Shown here: piece after piece, positions 16,306 through 21,814 of the stretch
Layout: each line of letters starts with the position of its first letter
How positions within the stretch are numbered: position 1 is the stretch's first letter
Notes under the pieces: generated by a model
What the model saw: the letters and a program-made list of their open reading frames with translations, nothing else
Told to the model about the DNA's origin: nothing
Databases searched by the model: none
Program-made: the position numbers and the translations under genes
Virus record (IMG/VR): IMGVR_UViG_3300005747_000506
Coordinates: 1-22,179 of that record
Reading direction: 5' to 3' (one strand)
Length of the DNA stretch: 22,179 nt
DNA from: a virus

Positions 16306-16498
16306 TTGCACCCTTGCGTTGGTCGATTGCGTCATAAGCCCAAGCGGTTCGCGCTGAGGCGCGGGTAATCCAAGCGGTTTTGCAGTATCGGTCCACCCCA
16401 AGAATTGGCAGAAACACTGCTTTTATCAGGCCGTATTTCCAGATTGCCCGATAGGCGTCGGCCAAGACGTTGTCCGAAAAGCAGGCGGGGTTAAGCAT
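16298..16498 (-). CDS. 66-residue hypothetical protein
   Basis: ATG at 16498 follows the stop of the alpha-CTD-like gene by three bases and has AAGGG seven bases upstream. The product begins MLNPACFSDNVLADAYRAIW, has one moderately hydrophobic segment (~24-36, GLIKAVFLPILGV) and a basic, aromatic C-terminal half. It could be a small membrane-associated or nucleic-acid-binding protein. Family unknown; tight coupling and a good ribosome site support translation. Confidence 0.55.
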   Translation of the reverse strand: MLNPACFSDNVLADAYRAIWKYGLIKAVFLPILGVDRYCKTAWITRASARTAWAYDAIDQRKGAND

Positions 16499-16501
16499 CG
16501 G

Positions 16502-17080
16502 CTAACCCTTCCACTTCGGGTGCAGGAAAGCACAAGTTTCCCACCAATCAGTTTCGCGCCGCAAGTCAAGCCCGATGCTTTCCAATGCCCGCACTATTTC
16601 TTTAAAGGTTTCTGGGCCTAAGTTTGGCGTGAAGTAGTAATCGCGCCCGCCAATGCTCAAAACATCATCGATAATTTTTGCCCCAGAGTTTCTAAGACAA
16701 TTTTCGGCGCGGCCTCCTAAGCCTAAAGTCTCGATTGGCCTCTTTTTCAGGGGCAATGCGCGCATTGCATCCTCGTCCGCCCTGATTTTGTCCGCTCTTT
16801 TCTCCAAGCATTCTGAGTCATCGAAGCCCAAAACATAGCGGCACATGCTATGCGCCCGCTTCTGCTTGCAAATGTCACGGATCGCTCTGTGTAGTCTCTC
16901 TCTGTTCCTGACCGAGCTTTGGCTTACGCCTGACGGCAGGCTGTCCGCGGTCTGTTTCACCGTTTTTCCATCCAGCGTAGACAACAGAATAACCCTATCG
17001 GCTTCATGCTTTACCAAATAAGCGTGTTCGCGGAAGAATCCGGCATGCTCCCGGCATCTTGCCCTTGTTTTTCTCGTCAT
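16502..17080 (-). CDS. Putative transcription regulator: sigma-region-4-like HTH plus RNA polymerase alpha-CTD-like domain
   Basis: 192 residues from ATG 17080. Residues ~27-72 (ADRVILLSTLDGKTVKQTAD then SQSSVRNRERLHRAIRDI) have the spacing of a sigma-70 region 4 or similar HTH. Residues ~112-175 resemble the C-terminal domain of the RNA polymerase alpha subunit: PIETLGLGGRAENCLRNSGA, a helix, then TPNLGPETFKEIVRALESIG. Compared with E. coli alpha, the DNA-contact residues Arg265, Asn268 and Cys269 are matched by Arg124, Asn127 and Cys128; Gly296 and Glu302 by Gly155 and Glu161; Lys298 is replaced by Glu and Ser299 by Thr. Alpha-CTD-like helix-hairpin-helix domains also occur in proteins unrelated to transcription, so function is not proven. 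It lies in the regulator cluster just before the putative late promoter, so a role as late activator is a fair hypothesis. Confidence 0.65.
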   Translation of the reverse strand: MTRKTRARCREHAGFFREHAYLVKHEADRVILLSTLDGKTVKQTADSLPSGVSQSSVRNRERLHRAIRDICKQKRAHSMCRYVLGFDDSECLEKRADKIRADEDAMRALPLKKRPIETLGLGGRAENCLRNSGAKIIDDVLSIGGRDYYFTPNLGPETFKEIVRALESIGLDLRRETDWWETCAFLHPKWKG

Positions 17081-17083
17081 AAC

Positions 17084-17434
17084 TCAACCCTTCCATGTGT
17101 AGTGGAACACCCAGCCGCCATCGCCGCGGGTGAGCGGCCTGCGTGAAATCATGCCCAAATCTGCCATTCGCTGAGTCCCGCGAAGCAATGTGCGCTTAGG
17201 CACGCCGGTTGCCGTGGAGATTTCTTCTGTCGCTGCGGTGGTTTCCCCGACTGATTGCAAATAGGCGGCAACGATCCTCGCGGAATAGTCCAGGCGCTTA
17301 TCCGTCAATGGATTGGATAGCACTTTAAAGACGTTTTCAGGCCCCGTGAGCGGCCTTCTCTCTTTTGCCGTCTCGATATGCGGGAAATTGCAAGATAGCC
17401 ACTCCTGAGCCTCCTGAGCGCTTCTAGGCTGCAT
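17084..17434 (-). CDS. Winged-helix DNA-binding protein
   Basis: 116 residues. ATG at 17434 has GGAGG nine bases upstream and overlaps the upstream gene by 11 bp. Residues ~50-112 form a winged helix: a first helix (DYSARIVAAYLQSVG), a helix-turn-helix (ATEEISTATGVPKRTLLRGT), and a wing with LGMISRRPLTRGDGGWVFHY. This is the topology of MarR/IclR-like and phage regulatory domains. The first ~45 residues carry no recognised domain. The last codons (WKG) contain the ribosome site GGAAGGG for the following gene. Likely a transcriptional or replication regulator; target unknown. Confidence 0.6.
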   Translation of the reverse strand: MQPRSAQEAQEWLSCNFPHIETAKERRPLTGPENVFKVLSNPLTDKRLDYSARIVAAYLQSVGETTAATEEISTATGVPKRTLLRGTQRMADLGMISRRPLTRGDGGWVFHYTWKG

Positions 17435-17648
17435 TTACATCGTCCTCCCAGATTGAATGAGTGCAATCCCAATAATCCATCGCGGATTGCGGGTTGGCGA
17501 AGATGGCCAGGACCAAGTCGTGGTCGTCGGCGGGCGTGATGATCCAGCCGGGCCCCGCTTTCCGGCACTGATAGCCATCGTCGCGAACATGGATCACGTA
17601 GGGCTCAGGCAAGGTGTCGGTCCCGAAGGCGCGCGCGGTCCAGGTCAT
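17424..17648 (-). CDS. 74-residue hypothetical protein
   Basis: ATG at 17648 overlaps the stop of the Fis-like gene as ATGA and has GGAG eight bases upstream. The product (MTWTARAFGTDTLPEPYVIH onward) is acidic with many Trp, Asp and Tyr residues, and the middle reads as a short beta sheet followed by a helix (PADDHDLVLAIFANPQSAMD). No known motif. It is part of the early/regulatory operon by spacing alone. Confidence 0.6.
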   Translation of the reverse strand: MTWTARAFGTDTLPEPYVIHVRDDGYQCRKAGPGWIITPADDHDLVLAIFANPQSAMDYWDCTHSIWEDDVNAA

Positions 17649-17833
17649 GGCTTGTACTCCGGCACGGTCAAGGCTTGCTCGCGAACAACGCGCTGGAGCT
17701 GTCCGCGGTCCATGCCCAGAGCTTTCGCGGCCTTGGTCCTGTTCCCGTGGGAAGCTGCCAGGGCACCGAGTACCAGGGCGTTGCGTTCGGCAACATGGCG
17801 CTTGCGCATTGCGCGATATGGGGTGTCTGCCAT
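17645..17833 (-). CDS. Fis-type helix-turn-helix small protein
   Basis: 62 residues from ATG 17833 with GGGAG seven bases upstream. Residues ~22-53 (LGALAASHGNRTKAAKALGM then DRGQLQRVVRE) match the HTH of the Fis and NtrC C-terminal domain family, where G-N-(R/K)-T-x-A-A-x-x-L-G is the typical signature. Fis-type proteins bend DNA and bind as dimers. Coming directly after the helicase gene, it may act on the phage origin or on a middle/late promoter; neither is shown. Confidence 0.7.
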   Translation of the reverse strand: MADTPYRAMRKRHVAERNALVLGALAASHGNRTKAAKALGMDRGQLQRVVREQALTVPEYKP

Positions 17834-17837
17834 GGCT

Positions 17838-19223
17838 CTACTCCCTGAACAGCATGAGCGGCGCGTTGAAGTGCATTTGAATCCTACCCTCTGGCCCGTG
17901 GCGGTTTTTGGCTATGTCAACGTCCGCCTTGCCCTTGGCGGCTTCCATGGCTGCGAGCCAGTCGTCGTATTCAGCGCTTGCTTCATCTGGTTGTGACCGG
18001 CGCAGGTAATATTCTTCCCGGTAGATAAAGATTACCGCGTCTGCGTCCTGCTCGATTGAGCCGCTGTCCCGCAAATCAGAGAGCAGGGGCCGCTTGTCAT
18101 CCCTGGACTCGACGCCGCGATTGATCTGGGCAAGCGCCAGGACCGGCACGGCAAGCGCCTTGGCGATGCCTTTGACGGCGGCGCTGATTTCGGTGATTTC
18201 CTGCGTGCGGTTGGAATATTTGCTCTCCCGGTCGCTGCGCATGAGTTGCAGATAGTCGATAACGATCAGGTCCAGGCCCTGCTTGCGCTGGATTTTCTGG
18301 CACTGGCTGCGGATGTAAGCGGGCGTAACGGCTTCCCGGTCATCGATAGCGATTTTGAGGCTGGCCATCTGGTCCCGCGCTTGGGCCAGGCGCTCAAAGG
18401 CTGCCGGGTCCAGCTTGCCGCGTGATGCGTCATGGGCTGGCACGTTGGCCGCGGCACACACGATGCGCCCTGTGACTTGGCTCTGTGGCATTTCCAAGCT
18501 GAACATCGCCACGGACTTGCCTTGCGCGGCGGTGTTGAAAACGATGTTTGTGGCCAGCGAGCTTTTGCCGGAGCCGGGACGGCCTGCCAGAATGTAGAGG
18601 TTTGATGCGCCCAAGCCGCCTAGGGTGTCATCCATGCTGGGGAAGCCGGTAGGGAGCCCCTGGATAGCGCCGCCGTTCATGTAGGCTTGCTCATAGGTCG
18701 CCAGGATATCATCGATACCGCCGGCCCAGGACTTCGCCGCGTCCGGGCCTTGCGGGTCTAGCTCGGCTAGCTGGGATTCCAGCCATTGGACTTGCTCCGC
18801 AAGAGGCTGACGGGTCGAGTGGACGCTATCGGACAATTCCTCGCTGATGCCGATTAAGCGGCGTTTGCGGTAAAGCTCAGCGATGTAGCGCGCGCTGTAG
18901 GCCAGAGCGTCTGGCGTCATCACGGTCAGCGCGTTGGCCAGCAGAGCACCGACACACTCGCGCGCTTCCGGCGGTGGCATGAAGCGCTGCTCTGCCAGGC
19001 ACGCCGCAATCACGCTGGCGTTGATGGCGAAATGCTCCGCGGCCATGTCGCGGGCGATGGCAAAAATGCACTGGTGGACGCCATCGGCAAAATGCTCCGG
19101 CTCCAGGATGCCAGCAACCGCGGTGAAGTTTTCCGGTTTGGCCAGACACTCTCCAAGCAAGGTTTGCTCTGTTTCCAGGTCGCACGGCGGCTCGCGTTGG
19201 GCTGTGATGGTGTCAAAGGGCAT
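17838..19223 (-). CDS. Replicative DNA helicase, DnaB type
   Basis: 461 residues from ATG 19223, chosen because GGAG lies six bases upstream; ATG 19235 and TTG 19238 are in frame but lack a ribosome site, although the TTG makes a TTGA overlap with the initiator stop. The N-terminal DnaB domain (~12-110, DLETEQTLLGECLAKPENF) is followed by the linker and RecA-like motor. Walker A is GRPGSGKSS (214-222), Walker B DLIVIDYLQL (~318-327), the glutamine/arginine-finger loop QINRGVESR (366-374), and the conserved LSDLRDSGSIEQDAD (381-395). The hexamer unwinds the phage replication fork. A phage-encoded DnaB next to an initiator suggests the phage loads its own helicase. Confidence 0.92.
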   Translation of the reverse strand: MPFDTITAQREPPCDLETEQTLLGECLAKPENFTAVAGILEPEHFADGVHQCIFAIARDMAAEHFAINASVIAACLAEQRFMPPPEARECVGALLANALTVMTPDALAYSARYIAELYRKRRLIGISEELSDSVHSTRQPLAEQVQWLESQLAELDPQGPDAAKSWAGGIDDILATYEQAYMNGGAIQGLPTGFPSMDDTLGGLGASNLYILAGRPGSGKSSLATNIVFNTAAQGKSVAMFSLEMPQSQVTGRIVCAAANVPAHDASRGKLDPAAFERLAQARDQMASLKIAIDDREAVTPAYIRSQCQKIQRKQGLDLIVIDYLQLMRSDRESKYSNRTQEITEISAAVKGIAKALAVPVLALAQINRGVESRDDKRPLLSDLRDSGSIEQDADAVIFIYREEYYLRRSQPDEASAEYDDWLAAMEAAKGKADVDIAKNRHGPEGRIQMHFNAPLMLFRE

Positions 19224-19234
19224 GGGGTGCTCCA

Positions 19235-20158
19235 TCAATCATAGGCCAGGGCGCGGGCGCTCCGTTCGGCACGCTCCCGCAACTGGGCTTCCGTCAGCTT
19301 TGGTTTTGCTGTTGGCGCTTTGCCGTTGTGGTAGAAGCCCTCGACCAAGCGCGCGAACTTGGCCGGGTTGCAGACGAAATCCAGATCGGCGCGAAATGCG
19401 ATTTCCGTCTTGCCGGTTAGCGTCCTGCTGCTGGCCACCGACTCGACGGCCTCAAGCCATGCGTCGATACCGCCTGCCTCGGCGATCCGCAGCCTCAGCT
19501 TTTGCTCCCGGGAGGGCGAGAGAATTTTCGCTTGCGGTAATCCGGCTTTGGCTGCGGTGGCGTTCCAAGCATCGAACGCTTGTCGGATTTCTGAGGTTGA
19601 TCCAGAGGCGCAAGGTGGCCCGGCAGGTGGCTCCGTATCCGGGCCAGTATCGCCTCGCTGTCCGAGTCCACTTTCTTTGTCATTTTCGGCCTCGCCTTCT
19701 CGGCCCCCTTCCAAGGGGGTTTGGGGGTTGTGTTTTTCGTCTGGTCTTTCGTCTGGTCTTATAGTTTGTCCCGCGGCTGTCCCGCGGCTGTCCCGCCTTG
19801 GCGATTTTGCCTGTCCCGTTTTATTTTCGCCAAGCTGATAAATGTCGTAATTACAAATAGTTATAACGGTAACGCCTGTCCCGCTGTCTGTCCCGATGCT
19901 GTCCCGCTTTTTTAACCGTTTTAAAAACCTATCAACCGTGCTCTTTTCCCATGACCATGCGTCCGCTAAAAACCTAATAGAAACAGCTAGTTGGCCGCGT
20001 TGCAGCGGGATAATCTTGTCGCCGACGCGCTTGTCTCTGGCCTTCCATGACGCCTCCATCACGAGATAGATAAACGCCTCGCGCTCGGTGAATGGCTGGC
20101 GTTTGAACGCGGGGTTTGACCAAATTGACCTCGCAATATTGACGGTCCCGCCGCTCAT
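19235..20158 (-). CDS. Replication initiator-like protein (lambda O-like organisation)
   Basis: 307 residues; ATG 20158 overlaps the rusA stop as ATGA and has GGAGG seven bases upstream. The N-terminal ~100 residues form a winged helix of phage replication proteins: RSIWSNPAFKRQPFTEREAF, GQLAVSIRFLADAWSWEKST and VDRFLKRLKKRDSIGTDSGT. A low-complexity linker (~115-190) rich in Arg, Gly, Glu and Asp follows, encoded by the iteron-like DNA. The C-terminal domain (~190-300) is helical (EIRQAFDAWNATAAKAGLPQ then LRLRIAEAGGIDAWLEAVES). It probably binds the repeats in its own gene and recruits the DnaB-type helicase made by the next gene. No DnaC-type loader was found in the window. Confidence 0.7.
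   Translation of the reverse strand: MSGGTVNIARSIWSNPAFKRQPFTEREAFIYLVMEASWKARDKRVGDKIIPLQRGQLAVSIRFLADAWSWEKSTVDRFLKRLKKRDSIGTDSGTGVTVITICNYDIYQLGENKTGQAKSPRRDSRGTAAGQTIRPDERPDEKHNPQTPLEGGREGEAENDKESGLGQRGDTGPDTEPPAGPPCASGSTSEIRQAFDAWNATAAKAGLPQAKILSPSREQKLRLRIAEAGGIDAWLEAVESVASSRTLTGKTEIAFRADLDFVCNPAKFARLVEGFYHNGKAPTAKPKLTEAQLRERAERSARALAYD
19736..19759 (-). repeat. Perfect 12-bp tandem duplication in the initiator gene
   Basis: TTCGTCTGGTCT occurs twice back to back (19736-19747, 19748-19759). In the protein it encodes the repeat RPDE-RPDE in the linker. It lies next to the iteron cluster. Confidence 0.85.
19767..19906. repeat. Iteron-like repeats: candidate replication origin inside the initiator gene
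   Basis: Seven copies of TGTCCCG start at 19767, 19778, 19789, 19812, 19877, 19889 and 19900. Spacings are 11, 11, 23 (about two units), a 65-bp gap, then 12 and 11, so within each group they sit on one face of the helix. The 58-bp stretch between the fourth and fifth copies is AT-rich (TTTTATTTTCGCC onward, with ATTACAAATAGTTATAA). Eleven is not a multiple of three, so the repeats are not explained by repeated amino acids. Direct repeats flanking an AT-rich stretch in an initiator gene is the design of the lambda origin in gene O. Confidence 0.7.
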
Positions 20159-20520
20159 TCACTGGCCTCCGTTATGGTTACAACGATTTTCCCGCCTTTG
20201 ATTGGCTCGGCAAACTCTTCCGGCCATGCGTTCAGGAACTTGCTGTCATCAATGCCCAGGGCATCGGCAATGCCGTCCGCCGCGGCCTTTAGAGAGCCGA
20301 TGACATTCTGAATGTCGCGACGGCGGTTGTTTGGCGGGTGGAACGTCCAGGAGAGCCGCGGCTGAGTCTCGATGGCCATAAACCGGCCCCCGGCGAACAG
20401 GCATTCATGCGCCGCCCTCTCTCGCGCTGTCTTGGTGGCAGCGCCTCTAGCTCGCCAATGCACACGGGCGTTCTGGCTCAAGCGCTTGTCAGGCCAGGGA
20501 AGCTCTACGGTGACGCTCAT
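20155..20520 (-). CDS. rusA: RusA-type Holliday junction resolvase
   Basis: 121 residues from ATG 20520, chosen because GGGGAG lies eight bases upstream and the length equals typical RusA (about 120); an upstream in-frame start at 20658 would overlap the Cys-rich gene. The RusA core is visible: MSVTVELPWPDKRLSQNARV at the N-terminus, then NNRRRDIQNVIGSLKAAADG and IADALGIDDSKF. RusA dimers cut four-way junctions in recombination and replication intermediates before packaging. Compared with E. coli RusA (Asp70, Asp72, Lys76, Asp91), Asp69 matches Asp70, Lys78 is near Lys76 and Asp91/Asp92 match Asp91, but the second acidic residue is Gln71. The gene is in the early operon next to the initiator. 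Confidence 0.85.
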   Translation of the reverse strand: MSVTVELPWPDKRLSQNARVHWRARGAATKTARERAAHECLFAGGRFMAIETQPRLSWTFHPPNNRRRDIQNVIGSLKAAADGIADALGIDDSKFLNAWPEEFAEPIKGGKIVVTITEASE

Positions 20521-20693
20521 TCGGCCCACTCCCCGCAGCACCCGTAACGGCTGGTAACCAGCCCTTCCCGGTTTGAACAAGCCCCCATGCGCGGCATTCG
20601 CGGCGCGCCGAATTGCTTCTTGGGCTTGGGCAGGGGGTAGTCTGGCTCTATCACCCACCAGTTGCGGCAGTTACCGCACGCCGGGCTAGGCAT
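20517..20693 (-). CDS. 58-residue Cys-rich mini-protein, probable zinc knuckle
   Basis: A short frame from ATG 20693 to TGA 20519-20517, overlapping the Cro-like gene by eight bases and rusA as ATGA. AAGGTG lies six bases upstream. The N-terminus has C-G-N-C (Cys6, Cys9) and the C-terminus Cys39 and the pair Cys52-Cys53, spaced to bind one zinc ion. Trp12-Trp13 and a Pro/Lys-rich loop (PLPKPKKQF) lie between. Likely a small nucleic-acid- or protein-binding factor in the early operon; family not recognised. Confidence 0.7.
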   Translation of the reverse strand: MPSPACGNCRNWWVIEPDYPLPKPKKQFGAPRMPRMGACSNREGLVTSRYGCCGEWAE

Positions 20694-20901
20694 GGGTTGT
20701 CACCTTGGCCTCGCGCCACGCAAACAGGCACAGAGGAACTTCCAGCCCTTTTTCATCAGCCATGCGTTTGAGCGGAGCGTACCAAGCGGCAGGCAGCTTC
20801 CCCACTCTGTAAGCGTGGCTGATAGAGCTGTCGTCTACACCCAGAGCGCCAGCTACCGCTTGGCGTCCCAAATGGTTGATCAGATTTCTAGCTTCATTCA
20901 T
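20686..20901 (-). CDS. Cro-like HTH regulator
   Basis: 71 residues from ATG 20901, the first gene of the leftward operon. Residues ~11-45 read as a helix-turn-helix (LGRQAVAGALGVDDSSISHA then YRVGKLPAAW), the layout of YdaS/Cro-like phage proteins. The start codon lies seven bases after the -10 TATCGT of the operator-controlled promoter and has no good ribosome site, so the mRNA may be leaderless. It faces the XRE repressor gene, as Cro faces CI. It probably shares the operators, but this is inference. Confidence 0.7.
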   Translation of the reverse strand: MNEARNLINHLGRQAVAGALGVDDSSISHAYRVGKLPAAWYAPLKRMADEKGLEVPLCLFAWREAKVTTHA

Positions 20902-20908
20902 GCCCGCA

Positions 20909-20937
20909 ACGATATTGAAATATTTTCAAGATGTCAA
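20909..20937 (-). promoter_or_regulatory. Leftward early promoter with repressor operator in its spacer
   Basis: Minus-strand -35 TTGACA (20937-20932), a 17-bp spacer, then -10 TATCGT (20914-20909). The spacer contains the perfect palindrome TTGAAATATTTTCAA (20915-20929; TTGAAA arms around TAT). A protein bound there would block RNA polymerase. The same 15 bp occur, on the other strand, at 21463-21477. Confidence 0.8.
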
Positions 20938-20961
20938 TCTGTGATTTGTTTCACATGCGGT

Positions 20962-20983
20962 ATGAATTTTTTTCAGCTATATA
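20962..20983 (+). promoter_or_regulatory. Candidate repressor promoter with degenerate operator
   Basis: A -10 TATATA lies at 20978-20983, exactly seven bases before the ATG at 20991. ATGAATTTTTTTCAG (20962-20976) matches the 15-bp operator at 11 of 15 positions, keeping the TGAA and TTCA half-sites. No good -35 is seen at the right distance, so this promoter is probably weak or activated, as for lambda PRM. Autoregulation is inferred. Confidence 0.5.
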
Positions 20984-20990
20984 CGCAAGG

Positions 20991-21278
20991 ATGATTAGAG
21001 AGCCTGACGATCCCAAAGAAATCGGCGCGCGCCTAGAGTGGCTGCGTGGCTTCCTGGGCTACAGCATGCCGGAGTTTGCCGAAGCTGTAGGCGTCAAATA
21101 TGATCGCTATTATAATTGGGAAACGGGGAGGAGCAGAATCTCCCCGGAAGGCGCTAACCGTATTTGGGAAGATTACGGCGTCTCATATGACTTTTTGTTT
21201 TTAGGCATAGCAGGTAGGTTGCCTGCTGAAATGATGTCGTCTTGGCTTGCATCGCAAAAGGACCGCGACACTAAATAG
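20991..21278 (+). CDS. Short XRE-family phage repressor (CI-like)
   Basis: 95 residues from ATG 20991; earlier in-frame starts at 20931 and 20955 would run through the operator region and lack ribosome sites. Residues ~12-66 form an XRE helix-turn-helix (IGARLEWLRGFLGYSMPEFA, then EAVGVKYDRYYNWETGRSRI), with the conserved Y-x-x-W-E-x-G-x-x-x-I that closes HTH_3 domains. The C-terminus (67-95) is short; there is no S24/LexA-type peptidase, so induction cannot be by RecA-stimulated self-cleavage. It is divergent from the Cro-like gene, beside three copies of the TTGAAA-type palindrome, and is therefore the most likely binder of those sites. Confidence 0.75.
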   Translation: MIREPDDPKEIGARLEWLRGFLGYSMPEFAEAVGVKYDRYYNWETGRSRISPEGANRIWEDYGVSYDFLFLGIAGRLPAEMMSSWLASQKDRDTK

Positions 21279-21432
21279 TCAAGAGATGCTCCAGTTTTTT
21301 TTGAAACTGAGATTAACGCAGTAAGCCATTCATCGAAGACGATTTCAGCCACCAAAAGTTACCCCTAATTTCGTTCTACAACCCAACCGTCGCGACATTT
21401 CTGCGCGCTGTCAATTGGCTTGGCTGGATTTA

Positions 21433-21485
21433 TTGAAAAAAAATCAAATATTCTGTTGACACTTGAAAATATTTCAACCAATATA
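21433..21485 (+). promoter_or_regulatory. Rightward promoter with two operators
   Basis: -35 TTGACA (21456-21461) is followed by one base and then the perfect palindrome TTGAAAATATTTCAA (21463-21477), identical on the opposite strand to the operator of the leftward promoter. A -10 such as CAATAT or AATATA falls at 21479-21485. A second site, TTGAAAAAAAATCAA (21433-21447), matches 12 of 15 positions and lies 30 bp upstream. The same repressor should shut this promoter and the leftward one together. The 240-bp gap before the next gene otherwise shows nothing clear. Confidence 0.75.
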
Positions 21486-21517
21486 GCCTTCATCAGCCAC
21501 TCGATGGAGGAACGCAA

Positions 21518-21814
21518 ATGACCGACACAGAAATTTACAGCGACGGCATCAGCATCGAATACGACCATGACTTTGACACCCGCGAACAGCGCGAAGTTTG
21601 CAAAGAGTATTGCCCGTATCTGACCGTCACGCACCGCTTGGCCTGCCTCGGTTACGTTGAGCGCTACACCGTCGAATATGAAGACCTCGACCAAAGTTTA
21701 GAGATGAGGGAAGAAGACCTGCGCGCGTTGGCCAAGATTTATGCCGACGCGGTCGCGGCGATTGACGCGCACATGGCAAAAGCCGCGCCCCGCACCATGG
21801 AGGCGACGCGATGA
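21518..21814 (+). CDS. Small acidic Cys/His-containing protein
   Basis: 98 residues, ATG at 21518 with GGAGG seven bases upstream. First gene of the operator-controlled rightward operon. The middle contains Cys28, Cys32, His39 and Cys43 (C-x3-C-x6-H-x3-C), a spacing that could bind a metal, inside EVCKEYCPYLTVTHRLACLG. The rest is acidic and helical (EEDLRALAKIYADAVAAIDA). Function unknown; lytic-phase or lysogeny accessory roles are both possible. The stop overlaps the next ATG as ATGA. Confidence 0.65.
   Translation: MTDTEIYSDGISIEYDHDFDTREQREVCKEYCPYLTVTHRLACLGYVERYTVEYEDLDQSLEMREEDLRALAKIYADAVAAIDAHMAKAAPRTMEATR

Noticed and set aside
18934-19764. Plus-strand 276-codon frame
   Set aside because: It spans the helicase and initiator genes in antisense and has no domain-like pattern.
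20521-20658. N-terminal extension of RusA
   Set aside because: The family length and ribosome site fit ATG 20520, and the extension overlaps the Cys-rich gene in another frame.
21292-21309. Hairpin CAGTTT/AAACTG after the repressor gene
   Set aside because: Stem is weak and AT-rich and is not followed by a U-run on either strand, so I cannot call a terminator.
21365-21694. Minus-strand 109-codon frame over the rightward promoter
   Set aside because: It runs through the promoter and operators and mirrors the plus-strand 98-residue gene.
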